Positions 33,360-40,100 of a DNA stretch of 40,100 nt are shown piece by piece. A program made the translations under genes and the position numbers. Source of the stretch: DATLSM01 sp035534175 (GTDB lineage Bacteria > Actinomycetota > Thermoleophilia > Solirubrobacterales > 70-9). The stretch's first letter is position 1, and each line of letters opens with the position of its first letter. The DNA lies in NCBI GenBank assembly GCA_035534175.1, contig DATLSM010000101.1, positions 1 through 40,100 of the forward strand, in the 5' to 3' direction. The notes under the pieces are model-generated. The model searched no databases. It was not told where the DNA came from and saw nothing but the letters and a program-made list of their open reading frames with translations.

Positions 33360-35027
33360 CTACTCCTGCGGCTCGCGGACCAGCGGGCCCGGCCGCCTTG
33401 CCTCGCGGTAGCGGTGAATCAGCGTGTTGGTCGAGCTGTCGTGGCGCAGCTTGGGCTCGCGTCCGGCCCGCAGCTCGGGGACGATCGCCCGCGCCAGCGC
33501 CTTGCCCAACTCGACCCCCCACTGGTCGAATGAGTCGATCCCCCACACCGCACCCTGGGTGAAGACGCTGTGCTCGTAGAGGGCGACCAGGGAGCCCAGC
33601 GTCTCGGGGTCCAGCCGCGCGGCGAGAATCGTGTTGGTCGGCCGGTTGCCGTCGAAGACGCGGTGGTCCACCTGCTCCGGCGGCGTCCCCTCCGCCCGCA
33701 CCTGCTCCGGCGTCTTGCCGAAGGCCAGCGCCTCGGTCTGGGCGAAGACGTTGGCCATCAGCAGGTCGTGGTGGTCGCCAAGGGGGTTGAGGGTGTGGGT
33801 GAAGCCGATGAAGTCGCAGGGGATCAACTCGGTCCCCTGATGGATCAGCTGGTAGAAGGAGTGCTGCCCGTTGGTCCCCGCCTCCCCCCAGTGGATGGCG
33901 CCGGTCTGATAATCGATCGCGGCGCCGTCGAGGGTGACGTGCTTGCCGTTGGACTCCATCGTCAACTGCTGGAGGTAGGCGGGGAAGCGGTGCAGGTACT
34001 GGTCGTAGGGGAGGACGGCGGCGCTCTGGGCGCCGAAGAAGTCGCCATACCAGACCGCCAAAAGCCCCATCAGCACGGGCAGGTTGGTGGCCAGCGGCGC
34101 CTCGCGGAAGTGCTCATCGATGGCGTGAAAGCCCCTCAGCATCTCGCTGAAGCGGCCCGGGCCGATCGCCAGCATCGTCGAGAGCCCGATCGCCGAGTCC
34201 ATCGAGTAGCGGCCACCCACCCACTCCCAGAAGCCGAACATGTTCTCGGTGTCGATGCCGAACTTCGCCACCTCCTCGGCGTTGGTGGAGACGGCGACGA
34301 AGTGGCGGGCGATGGCGGCCTCCTCCCCTCCCAGGCCGGCAAGAACCCACTCGCGGGCGCTGCGCGCGTTGGTCATCGTCTCCAGAGTGGTGAAGGTCTT
34401 GGACGAAATCACGAAAAGCGTCTCGGCCGGGTCGAGGTCGCGGCTGGCCTCGGCGAAGTCGGTGCCGTCGACATTGGATACGAAGCGGAAGGCCATCTCG
34501 CGCCGGCTGTAATGGCGCAGCGCCTCATAGGCCATCACCGGGCCCAGGTCCGAGCCGCCGATGCCGACGTTGACCACGTTGCGGATTGGCCTGCCGGTGT
34601 GCCCGGTCCATTCGCCCGCGCGGACCCGCTCGGCGAAGAAGCTCATCCGGCGCAGGACCCCGTGGACCTCCTGCACGACGTCGACCCCATCGACGATCAG
34701 CGAGCGGTTGCGCGGCATCCGCAGCGCCACGTGCAGGACCGAGCGGTTCTCCGAGACGTTGATTCTCTCCCCGGCGAACATCGCGTCGCGGCGCTCCGGC
34801 ACGCCGCGCTCCAGGGCGAGGCGGCCCAGCAACATCATCGTCTCGTCGGTGACCCGGTTCTTGGAGAAGTCGAGGTAGAGGCCGGCGCCCTCGGCGACCA
34901 GCCGCTCGCCGCGGCTCGGATCGGCGGCAAAGAGGTCGCGCAGGTGGGCGTCGCGCAGGTGGGCGAAGTGGCGCTCCAACTCTCCCCAGGCCGCGGCCTG
35001 GCGCAGCGGGGGGAGCGTCTCACCCAC
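33360..35027 (-). CDS. pgi: Glucose-6-phosphate isomerase
   Basis: A 555-residue enzyme that interconverts glucose-6-P and fructose-6-P. Family signatures include NVGIGGSDLGPVMAYEAL, FVISSKTFTTLETMTNA, WVGGRYSMDSAIGLS (signature 1) and MESNGKHV. The C-terminal signature QWGVELGKALA is present. It lies 15 bases after tal and two bases before cydA in the same direction, which suggests one long transcript joining sugar phosphate and respiratory genes. Start: an ATG at 35027. Confidence 0.97.
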   Translation of the reverse strand: MGETLPPLRQAAAWGELERHFAHLRDAHLRDLFAADPSRGERLVAEGAGLYLDFSKNRVTDETMMLLGRLALERGVPERRDAMFAGERINVSENRSVLHVALRMPRNRSLIVDGVDVVQEVHGVLRRMSFFAERVRAGEWTGHTGRPIRNVVNVGIGGSDLGPVMAYEALRHYSRREMAFRFVSNVDGTDFAEASRDLDPAETLFVISSKTFTTLETMTNARSAREWVLAGLGGEEAAIARHFVAVSTNAEEVAKFGIDTENMFGFWEWVGGRYSMDSAIGLSTMLAIGPGRFSEMLRGFHAIDEHFREAPLATNLPVLMGLLAVWYGDFFGAQSAAVLPYDQYLHRFPAYLQQLTMESNGKHVTLDGAAIDYQTGAIHWGEAGTNGQHSFYQLIHQGTELIPCDFIGFTHTLNPLGDHHDLLMANVFAQTEALAFGKTPEQVRAEGTPPEQVDHRVFDGNRPTNTILAARLDPETLGSLVALYEHSVFTQGAVWGIDSFDQWGVELGKALARAIVPELRAGREPKLRHDSSTNTLIHRYREARRPGPLVREPQE

Positions 35028-35042
35028 GCTCGCTCCCCTTCC

Positions 35043-36122
35043 TCACGCCGCCAGCGCTCCCCGCTTGGTCTCGATCGAGGCAAGCATGTCGGCCCAGGAG
35101 TCGACGAAGGCCCGCTTGCCCTCCTCCTGCAGGCGAGCCGCCAGCGCCTCGACGTCGATCCCAGCCTGGCCGAAGAGCCCCAGCTCCTGCTCGGCATCGC
35201 CGCCGCCGGCCCCCAGCAGCTCCCCCACCTCGCCGTGGTCGGCGAAGGCCAGCAGGGTGTTCTCGGGCATCGTGTTGACCGTGAAGGGGGAGGCCAGCGA
35301 CTCGACGTAGAGCACATCGGAGGCGCCGGGGTCCTTGGTCCCGGTGCTCGCCCAGAGCAGGCGCTGGGCGCGGGCACCCTCATTCAGCAGGCGCTGCCAG
35401 CGGTCGGAGTCGAGCAGCTCACGGTAGGCGCGGTAGGCGCGGCCGCCGATCGCGACGCCGAGCCGGTTGCGCAGCTCCATCGGCGCGTCATCGGCGATCG
35501 CCACGTCCCAGCGGCTGACGAAGAGCGAGGCGACCGAGGCGACGTTGGGGTCAAGGCCCGCCTCGATCCGGCGCTCGACGCCGCGCATGTAGGCGCCGGC
35601 GGCACCCAGGTAGTGCTCGCCCGAGAAGAGCAGCGTGACGTTGACCGGGATGCCGGCGAAGATCGACTCCTCGATCGCCCCCAGCCCGGCCTCGGTGCCC
35701 GGGATCTTGATGAAGAGGTTGTCGCGCTCGGCTTTGCGGTGCAACTGGGCGGCCTGGGCGATCGTCGCCTCCGTGTCGTCGGCGAGCAGCGGCGAGACCT
35801 CCAGGGAGACGAAGCCGTCGACCCCATCGGTGCGCTCGTGGACCGCGGCGAAGAGGTCGGCGGCACGGCGCAGGTCGGCGATCGCCAGCTCGAAGAAGAG
35901 GTCCTCGCCGGACCCGGCGGCGGGCGCCTCGCCGACGATCTGCTCATCGTAGGCGTCTCCCCCGGCGATCGCCTTGTCGAAGATCGTCGGGTTGGAGGTC
36001 AAACCGGTGACGGAGAGCCGATCGATGTAGCCGGCAAGCGTGCCGTCGTCGAGCATCGTGCGCGTGATGTTGTCCAGCCACAGGCTCTGACCGGACTCGT
36101 GCAGTCGTGCGGTTGGCTTCAT
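35043..36122 (-). CDS. tal: Transaldolase
   Basis: A 359-residue transaldolase of the actinobacterial type. The Schiff-base lysine lies in NLFIKIPGTEAG; the N-terminus has SLWLDNITRTMLDDGTLAGYID and GLTSNPTIFDKAIAG, and the C-terminal KDPGASDVLYVESLASPFTVNTMP and TLLAFADHGE are typical. It moves a dihydroxyacetone unit in the non-oxidative pentose phosphate pathway. It lies 21 bases after tkt and 15 before pgi. Confidence 0.97.
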   Translation of the reverse strand: MKPTARLHESGQSLWLDNITRTMLDDGTLAGYIDRLSVTGLTSNPTIFDKAIAGGDAYDEQIVGEAPAAGSGEDLFFELAIADLRRAADLFAAVHERTDGVDGFVSLEVSPLLADDTEATIAQAAQLHRKAERDNLFIKIPGTEAGLGAIEESIFAGIPVNVTLLFSGEHYLGAAGAYMRGVERRIEAGLDPNVASVASLFVSRWDVAIADDAPMELRNRLGVAIGGRAYRAYRELLDSDRWQRLLNEGARAQRLLWASTGTKDPGASDVLYVESLASPFTVNTMPENTLLAFADHGEVGELLGAGGGDAEQELGLFGQAGIDVEALAARLQEEGKRAFVDSWADMLASIETKRGALAA

Positions 36123-36143
36123 GTTCTGTTCCCTCCAGATGGT

Positions 36144-38219
36144 TTAGGCATTGGCGGGCGCCCTGGCGAGCGCTTCGCGGGCCGCCTCCGCGACCCGGTT
36201 GGGGGTGAAGCCGAACTTCGTCTGGACATCCCGAAGCGGCGCCGAGGTGCCGAAGGTATGCATGCCGATGCTGACACCGTCGAGGCCGACGTAGCGATCC
36301 CAGCCCAGGGTCGAGGCCTCCTCGACCGAGACGCGGGCCCTGACCGAGGGCGGCAGCACCTCGTCGCGGTATGCCTCCTCCTGGCGGTCGAACAGCTCCC
36401 AGCAGGGAAGGCTCACGACCCGGGAGCGGACGCCCTCGGCGCCCAGCTCTTGGTGGGCGTCGAGGGCCAGCGCCACCTCGCTGCCGGTGGCGATCAGGAT
36501 CACCTGGGGGTCGCCCCCCTCGGAGTCGGCGAGGACGTAGCCGCCGCGCCGCAGCCCCGACGCCGGGGCATAGCGGGAGCGGTCGAGGACGGGCACGTCC
36601 TGGCGGGTGAGGACCAGGGCGACCGGCTGGTGGCTGCGATCCAGCGCCACCCGCCAGGCCTCGGCAACCTCGTTGGCGTCGGCGGGGCGGATCACGTCGA
36701 GGCCGGGAACGGCTCGCAAGGAGGCCAGCTGCTCGACCGGCTGGTGGGTGGGCCCGTCCTCCCCCAACCCGATCGAGTCGTGGGTGAAGACGTGGATCAC
36801 CGGCAGCTCCATCAGCGAGGAGAGCCGGATCGCCGGCCGGGCATAGTCGGAGAAGGTGAGGTAGGTGGACCAGAGCGGGCGCAGCTTGGAGAGCGAAAGG
36901 CCGTTGGAGATCGCCGCCGCCTCGTGCTCGCGAATGCCGTAATGGAGCTGGCGGCCCTGATAGGAGCCGGGCTCGAAGTCGGCGGTGCCATCGAGGTCGA
37001 GTCGCACCGCGGTCGAGTCGGTGAGATCGGCGGAGCCGGCCACCAGCCAGGGGAGGCGGGCGGCGACCGCGTTCTCCACCTTCTGCGATGCCTTGCGGGT
37101 CGCGACCCCCTTCTCGCCGGGCTCAAAGACGGGGATCTCCGCGTCCCAGCCCTGGGGCAGCTCGCGCCGCTGCATCGCCTCGATCTCGGCGGCCAGCGAG
37201 GGGTTCTCCTCGGTGTAGGCGGCGAGCGTCCGCTCCCACCCGGCGCGGGCCTCGGCGCCGCGCCTGCCGACCCCCTCGGCGAAGCGCTCCCTGACGCCCT
37301 CGGGAACGAGGAACTGGGCGTCCTCGGGCCAGCCGTAGGCGCGCTTGGTCTCCCGCACCTCCTCCTCTCCGAGGGGCTCACCGTGAGCGGCCGCCGTGTC
37401 CTGTTTATGCGGGGACCCCCAGCCGATGTGGCTGTCGACGATGACCAGGGTGGGCCGGCCACGCTGGGCGCTGAAATCCTCGAGGGCCCTGACCAGCAGC
37501 CCGGTGTCGTTGGCGTCGCCGACACGGGTCACGTTCCAGCCGTAGCCCATGAAGCGCGCGGCGGCGTCATCGTCGTAGGCGAGGTGGGTCCTGCCATCGA
37601 TCGTGATGTGGTTGTTGTCGTAGATCCAGCAGAGGTTGTCCAGCCCCAGGTGGCCGGCGAGCGAGGCGGCTTCGCCGGAGACGCCCTCCATCAGGCAGCC
37701 GTCGCCGGCGATCGCGTAGGTGTTGAAGTCGAACAGCTCGGCGCCCGGGCGGTTGAAGCGGGCCGCCTGCCACTTGGAGGCGATCGCCATCCCGACCGAG
37801 GTGGCGACCCCCTGGCCGAGTGGACCGGTCGTCGCCTCCACGCCGGAGGTCCAGCGGTACTCGGGGTGGCCGGGGGCGCGCGAGTCGAGCTGGCGGAACC
37901 GCTTTATATCCTCGAGGCTGACCGCCGGGTCCCCCGCCACCTCGTAGTCAGGATCGACCGCGCGCACGCCGGTGAGGTGGAGTAGCGCATAGAGCAGCAT
38001 CGAGGCGTGCCCGGCGGAGAGCACGAAACGGTCGCGGTTGGGCCAGATGGGATCGACCGGGTCGAAGCGCAGGAAGCGTTGCCAGAGCGTGTAGGCGACC
38101 GGCGCCATGGCCATCGGCGTCCCCGGATGGCCGGAACCGGCCTTCTCAATGGCATCGATCGACAGGGTGCGGATCGTGTCGATGCTGAGCTGGTCGATGT
38201 CCCGCTGGGTCGGCTCCAT
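36144..38219 (-). CDS. tkt: Transketolase
   Basis: A 691-residue thiamine diphosphate enzyme from the ATG at 38217-38219; the frame stays open to 38702, but that is antisense to rpiA and lacks family content. Motifs are KAGSGHPGTPMAMAPVAYTLW at the N-terminus, the ThDP motif GDGCLMEGVSGEAASLAGHL ... NNH, then FTHDSIGLGEDGPTHQPVEQLASLRA and LVLTRQDVPVL. It transfers two-carbon units in the pentose phosphate pathway. First gene of the leftward operon and divergent from rpiA, 40 bases away. Confidence 0.97.
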   Translation of the reverse strand: MEPTQRDIDQLSIDTIRTLSIDAIEKAGSGHPGTPMAMAPVAYTLWQRFLRFDPVDPIWPNRDRFVLSAGHASMLLYALLHLTGVRAVDPDYEVAGDPAVSLEDIKRFRQLDSRAPGHPEYRWTSGVEATTGPLGQGVATSVGMAIASKWQAARFNRPGAELFDFNTYAIAGDGCLMEGVSGEAASLAGHLGLDNLCWIYDNNHITIDGRTHLAYDDDAAARFMGYGWNVTRVGDANDTGLLVRALEDFSAQRGRPTLVIVDSHIGWGSPHKQDTAAAHGEPLGEEEVRETKRAYGWPEDAQFLVPEGVRERFAEGVGRRGAEARAGWERTLAAYTEENPSLAAEIEAMQRRELPQGWDAEIPVFEPGEKGVATRKASQKVENAVAARLPWLVAGSADLTDSTAVRLDLDGTADFEPGSYQGRQLHYGIREHEAAAISNGLSLSKLRPLWSTYLTFSDYARPAIRLSSLMELPVIHVFTHDSIGLGEDGPTHQPVEQLASLRAVPGLDVIRPADANEVAEAWRVALDRSHQPVALVLTRQDVPVLDRSRYAPASGLRRGGYVLADSEGGDPQVILIATGSEVALALDAHQELGAEGVRSRVVSLPCWELFDRQEEAYRDEVLPPSVRARVSVEEASTLGWDRYVGLDGVSIGMHTFGTSAPLRDVQTKFGFTPNRVAEAAREALARAPANA

Positions 38220-38259
38220 CCTGGCTCGGTCGATCCTATTCCCCAGCGCATAGATTCCC

Positions 38260-38925
38260 GTGAACGTGGAGGGAAGCGCCGATGCGCAGAGGGAGAAGCG
38301 GCTCGCCGCCGAGACGGCGGCCGAGCTGGTCGAAGACGGGATGGCGGTGGGGCTCGGCACCGGCTCGACGGTCGCCGAGCTGCTGCCGGCGCTGGCGCGG
38401 CGCGGCCTGAGCGGGATCCGCTGCGTCGCCACCTCACTCGCCACCGAGGCCCAGGCGCGGGGGCTCGGCATCCCGATCGAGGAGTTCGGCCAGCTGGAGC
38501 GCCTGGACATCGCGATCGACGGTGCCGACCAGGTGGCGCCGGACGGCTGGCTGATCAAGGGCGGCGGCGGCGCCCACCTGCGGGAGAAGATCGTCGCGGC
38601 GGCGGCCGCGCGCTTCGTCGTGATCGCCGACTCGAGCAAGCCCGTGGCGCAGCTGAGCGCGCCGGTGCCGCTGGAGCTGTTTGCCTTCGGCCTGCGCGCC
38701 ACCCTCGGCCGCCTCGGACATCAGGTGACCCTGCGCGACGCTCCCCCCAGCCCCGACGACGGCCTGATCGCCGACTACCGCGGCCCGATCGAGAGCCCGG
38801 CTTCCCTGGCGGCGCGCCTGGAGGCCGACCCCGGCGTAGCCGCCCACGGCCTCTTCCCGGCGGCTATGGTCAGCGAGGTGCTGGTGGGGAGGGGGGGCGC
38901 CGTCGAAATCCTCCGACCTGCCTGA
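38260..38925 (+). CDS. rpiA: Ribose-5-phosphate isomerase A
   Basis: A 221-residue enzyme that interconverts ribose-5-P and ribulose-5-P. It holds VGLGTGSTVAELL at the phosphate site, IDGADQVAPDGWLIKGGGGAHLREKIVA with the catalytic acid, and DSSKPVAQL. The start is a GTG at 38260. It is divergent from tkt, so the shared 40-base gap must hold both promoters or they reach into the genes. It completes the non-oxidative pentose phosphate set with tkt and tal. Confidence 0.96.
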   Translation: MNVEGSADAQREKRLAAETAAELVEDGMAVGLGTGSTVAELLPALARRGLSGIRCVATSLATEAQARGLGIPIEEFGQLERLDIAIDGADQVAPDGWLIKGGGGAHLREKIVAAAAARFVVIADSSKPVAQLSAPVPLELFAFGLRATLGRLGHQVTLRDAPPSPDDGLIADYRGPIESPASLAARLEADPGVAAHGLFPAAMVSEVLVGRGGAVEILRPA

Positions 38926-39042
38926 TGGGCAAAGGAGAGAGAGGATGACCGACCTCATCGGCCCTGACGCAGGTGAAGCGCGATCGGGATCCCGGCGGCC
39001 GGATCCTCGCCAACCACGCCGTCTCGCTCGGCGGGTTCTGGC
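38926..39042. other. rpiA-toxin gap with an orphan ribosome binding site and ATG
   Basis: AAAGGAGAGAGAGG stands at a good distance before an ATG at 38945, yet the frame that follows (MTDLIGPDAGEARSG...) has no recognisable content and runs antisense into the toxin gene. A second frame here reads RILANHAVSLGGFWLKPGG. This looks like the 5' start of a former gene downstream of rpiA that was cut by arrival of the toxin-antitoxin pair. Confidence 0.35.
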
Positions 39043-39552
39043 TCAAGCCAGGAGGGGTTTCAGCCTCCGATACGCGGGATCGTCCTCGCCCAGCAGGTTG
39101 GCGATCGTCGTGGCGGCATCCTCGATGTCCTCGGGAGAGGCGATTGCGATCGCCTCGATGTCGGCCCAGTTCTTGGTGCGATCAAAGAGGGCCTTGAAGA
39201 TCGTCAGCGAGGCGCAGCCGAGGACGGGGATCTCACGCCCTTGGAGCGGGACCCAGATGACGCCGGCCGCCACCGCTCGGTGCAGCGGAAGCGTGTTGAG
39301 AAAGACATCCACCGGCGTGTCCTCCCACCACAGGCGGGTCTGCCCATCGCGGATGACCGCCGCCACATCTCCCGGACCAACCGTTACCTGCTCGGGCAGA
39401 TTGGCCAGGACGGATTTCGCCTTGGCGGCGTCGGCGAAGATGTTGAGGTCGAGATCTCGCGTGCCACGAGGCTCCTCCACGCAGTAGGCGAGGGCGATGG
39501 CCCCGCCGAAGGCGTGGGCCAGGCTGGCTGCCCTCAGCGCATCGTGGATCAC
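39043..39552 (-). CDS. Nucleotidyltransferase-fold toxin (AbiEii/MNT-like)
   Basis: A 169-residue protein with AFGGAIALAYC and GTRDLDLNIF, the GG...R-x-DLD-x signature of minimal nucleotidyltransferases, then VDVFLNTLPLH and LTIFKALFDRTKNWADIEAI, a common arrangement in AbiEii-like and related toxins. The start is a GTG at 39550-39552 with GAGAAG before it; the frame continues upstream across the antitoxin stop, so a slightly longer form is possible. Family toxins transfer nucleotides to tRNA or proteins. It forms a two-gene operon with the XRE-like gene 23 bases upstream. Confidence 0.75.
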   Translation of the reverse strand: MIHDALRAASLAHAFGGAIALAYCVEEPRGTRDLDLNIFADAAKAKSVLANLPEQVTVGPGDVAAVIRDGQTRLWWEDTPVDVFLNTLPLHRAVAAGVIWVPLQGREIPVLGCASLTIFKALFDRTKNWADIEAIAIASPEDIEDAATTIANLLGEDDPAYRRLKPLLA

Positions 39553-39575
39553 GAACAGCTTCTCGACCAGCGTGC

Positions 39576-39935
39576 TCAGGAGGACGAGCCTCCCGCCGGG
39601 ACCCGATCCACGAGCCGCGGATAGCGGAGAACCTTTCCTGACCGGTAGGGCAGCGCCTCGGCCAGCTCCAGCACCTGAATCAGAATCCGGCCCGCCCGCG
39701 CCTTGTCCAACGGCGCCCTGCGTGGCGTCACGGTCAGCTGGCCGCCGCCGGCGGCGGCCAGTCGGGCGAGGGTGTCCGCGCCGGCCTCGCGCTGACCGCG
39801 AAGGTAGGCGTTGACCACCGAGCGAGACAATCCCGCCCTGCGCGCCAACTCCGCCTGAGTGAGCCCGCTCTGGCGCCAGATCTCTTCAGTCAACGCGGCG
39901 GATGGCGTCGGAGCGCACGGTTTGGCTTTCCACAT
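39576..39935 (-). CDS. XRE-type helix-turn-helix antitoxin
   Basis: A 119-residue protein. Residues 16-62 hold an HTH: EEIWRQSGLTQAELARRAGLSRSVVNAYLRGQREAGADTLARLAAA in two halves, the XRE pattern. The C-terminal 45 residues (RAPLDKARAGRILIQVLELAEALPYR) probably bind the toxin. The ATG at 39933-39935 has a CATAAT -10-like element only seven bases upstream, so the mRNA may be leaderless. TTAGC-GAA-TTAGC direct repeats (39948-39960) just beyond could be the operator. Confidence 0.78.
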   Translation of the reverse strand: MWKAKPCAPTPSAALTEEIWRQSGLTQAELARRAGLSRSVVNAYLRGQREAGADTLARLAAAGGGQLTVTPRRAPLDKARAGRILIQVLELAEALPYRSGKVLRYPRLVDRVPAGGSSS

Positions 39936-40003
39936 CTTGCAATTATGTTAGCGAATTAGCTACTTCCCGCGGAAAAACCCAAGGAGGTTCGGAGGTCTTT
40001 CCG

Positions 40004-40021
40004 TCTGACCTGACAGTCAGA
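40004..40021. repeat. Inverted repeat ahead of the right-edge open frame
   Basis: TCTGAC (40004-40009) and GTCAGA (40016-40021) are perfect inverted repeats with a six-base spacer. The related word TTTCTGACTGAAA follows at 40042-40054. This could be a terminal repeat or transposase-binding site at the left end of an insertion sequence, or an operator. Confidence 0.3.
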
Positions 40022-40063
40022 ATATCCTGCAAATGAGCGGGTTTCTGACTGAAAGGGGAGTTC

Positions 40064-40100
40064 ATGCTGACGCTGTTTGCGGGACAGGCAGAGTCGCTGT
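40064..40100 (+). CDS. Start of an open frame, possibly a transposase (runs off right edge)
   Basis: AAAGGGGAG lies right before an ATG at 40064; 12 complete codons are visible, reading MLTLFAGQAESL. The strong ribosome binding site marks a real gene start. The first residues resemble, from memory, the N-terminus of some IS transposases, and inverted repeats stand just upstream, so an insertion sequence entering at the right edge is my best guess. Too short to decide. Confidence 0.4.
   Translation, partial: MLTLFAGQAESL

Noticed and set aside
33570..37985. A 1471-residue open frame on the plus strand
   Set aside because: It is antisense to pgi, tal and tkt, all of which have intact family motifs; very high GC leaves such long shadow frames open.
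1..40100. CRISPR arrays
   Set aside because: No regularly spaced direct repeats were seen anywhere in the window, and no cas gene is present.

Overview
The window is a piece of a high-GC bacterial chromosome, most likely an actinomycete. The evidence is GC near 75% in the housekeeping half (46 of 60 bases at 26581-26640), frequent GTG starts, tRNA genes without an encoded CCA, a DUF2510-type N-terminus at the left edge and an actinobacterial-style integrase. A deep lineage such as Solirubrobacterales/Thermoleophilia would fit, but that is a guess.

Left part (about 1-15500) is an accessory, defence-rich region. It holds a gene fragment leaving the left edge, a large protein with an Apea-like HEPN motif (578-2398), and an overlapping three-gene set (8510 down to 2757): an MmeI-like DNA methyltransferase, an SF2 helicase and a GIY-YIG/T5orf172 nuclease. 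Next is an integrative-element module: a DPPY methyltransferase with Cys/His finger, a coiled-coil zinc-ribbon protein, an unknown protein, an excisionase-like HTH protein and a tyrosine integrase. Then come a reverse transcriptase of the defence/abortive-infection kind and, upstream of it, an Abi-associated unknown protein, separated by 217 bases rich in inverted repeats. Single 60-base samples give about 53-60% GC in the HEPN, methyltransferase, helicase and RT genes but about 77% in the integrase module, so the region is a mosaic. It ends at two tandem tRNA-Ser genes (CGA and GGA anticodons), and the 3' end of the first faces the island.

Right part (about 16000-38925) is mostly chromosomal backbone. 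It holds tadA, a secreted subtilisin-like protease, two universal stress proteins, a kinase-less KdpD and a full kdpFABC potassium pump operon, including the 29-codon kdpF and a further 26-codon membrane peptide ahead of it. There follow a large polytopic envelope protein, a divergent fatty-acid desaturase / cyclopropane synthase pair, and a long leftward gene train tkt-tal-pgi-cydA-cydB-HAD phosphatase with rpiA divergent from tkt. Together these cover potassium homeostasis, membrane lipid modification, the non-oxidative pentose phosphate pathway and cytochrome bd respiration.

The right end (38926-40100) is accessory again: an XRE-type antitoxin with a nucleotidyltransferase toxin, then the start of an open frame that looks like the left end of an insertion sequence. 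The most interesting candidates for an undescribed system are the methyltransferase-helicase-GIY-YIG triad and the RT plus its structured flank and partner gene.
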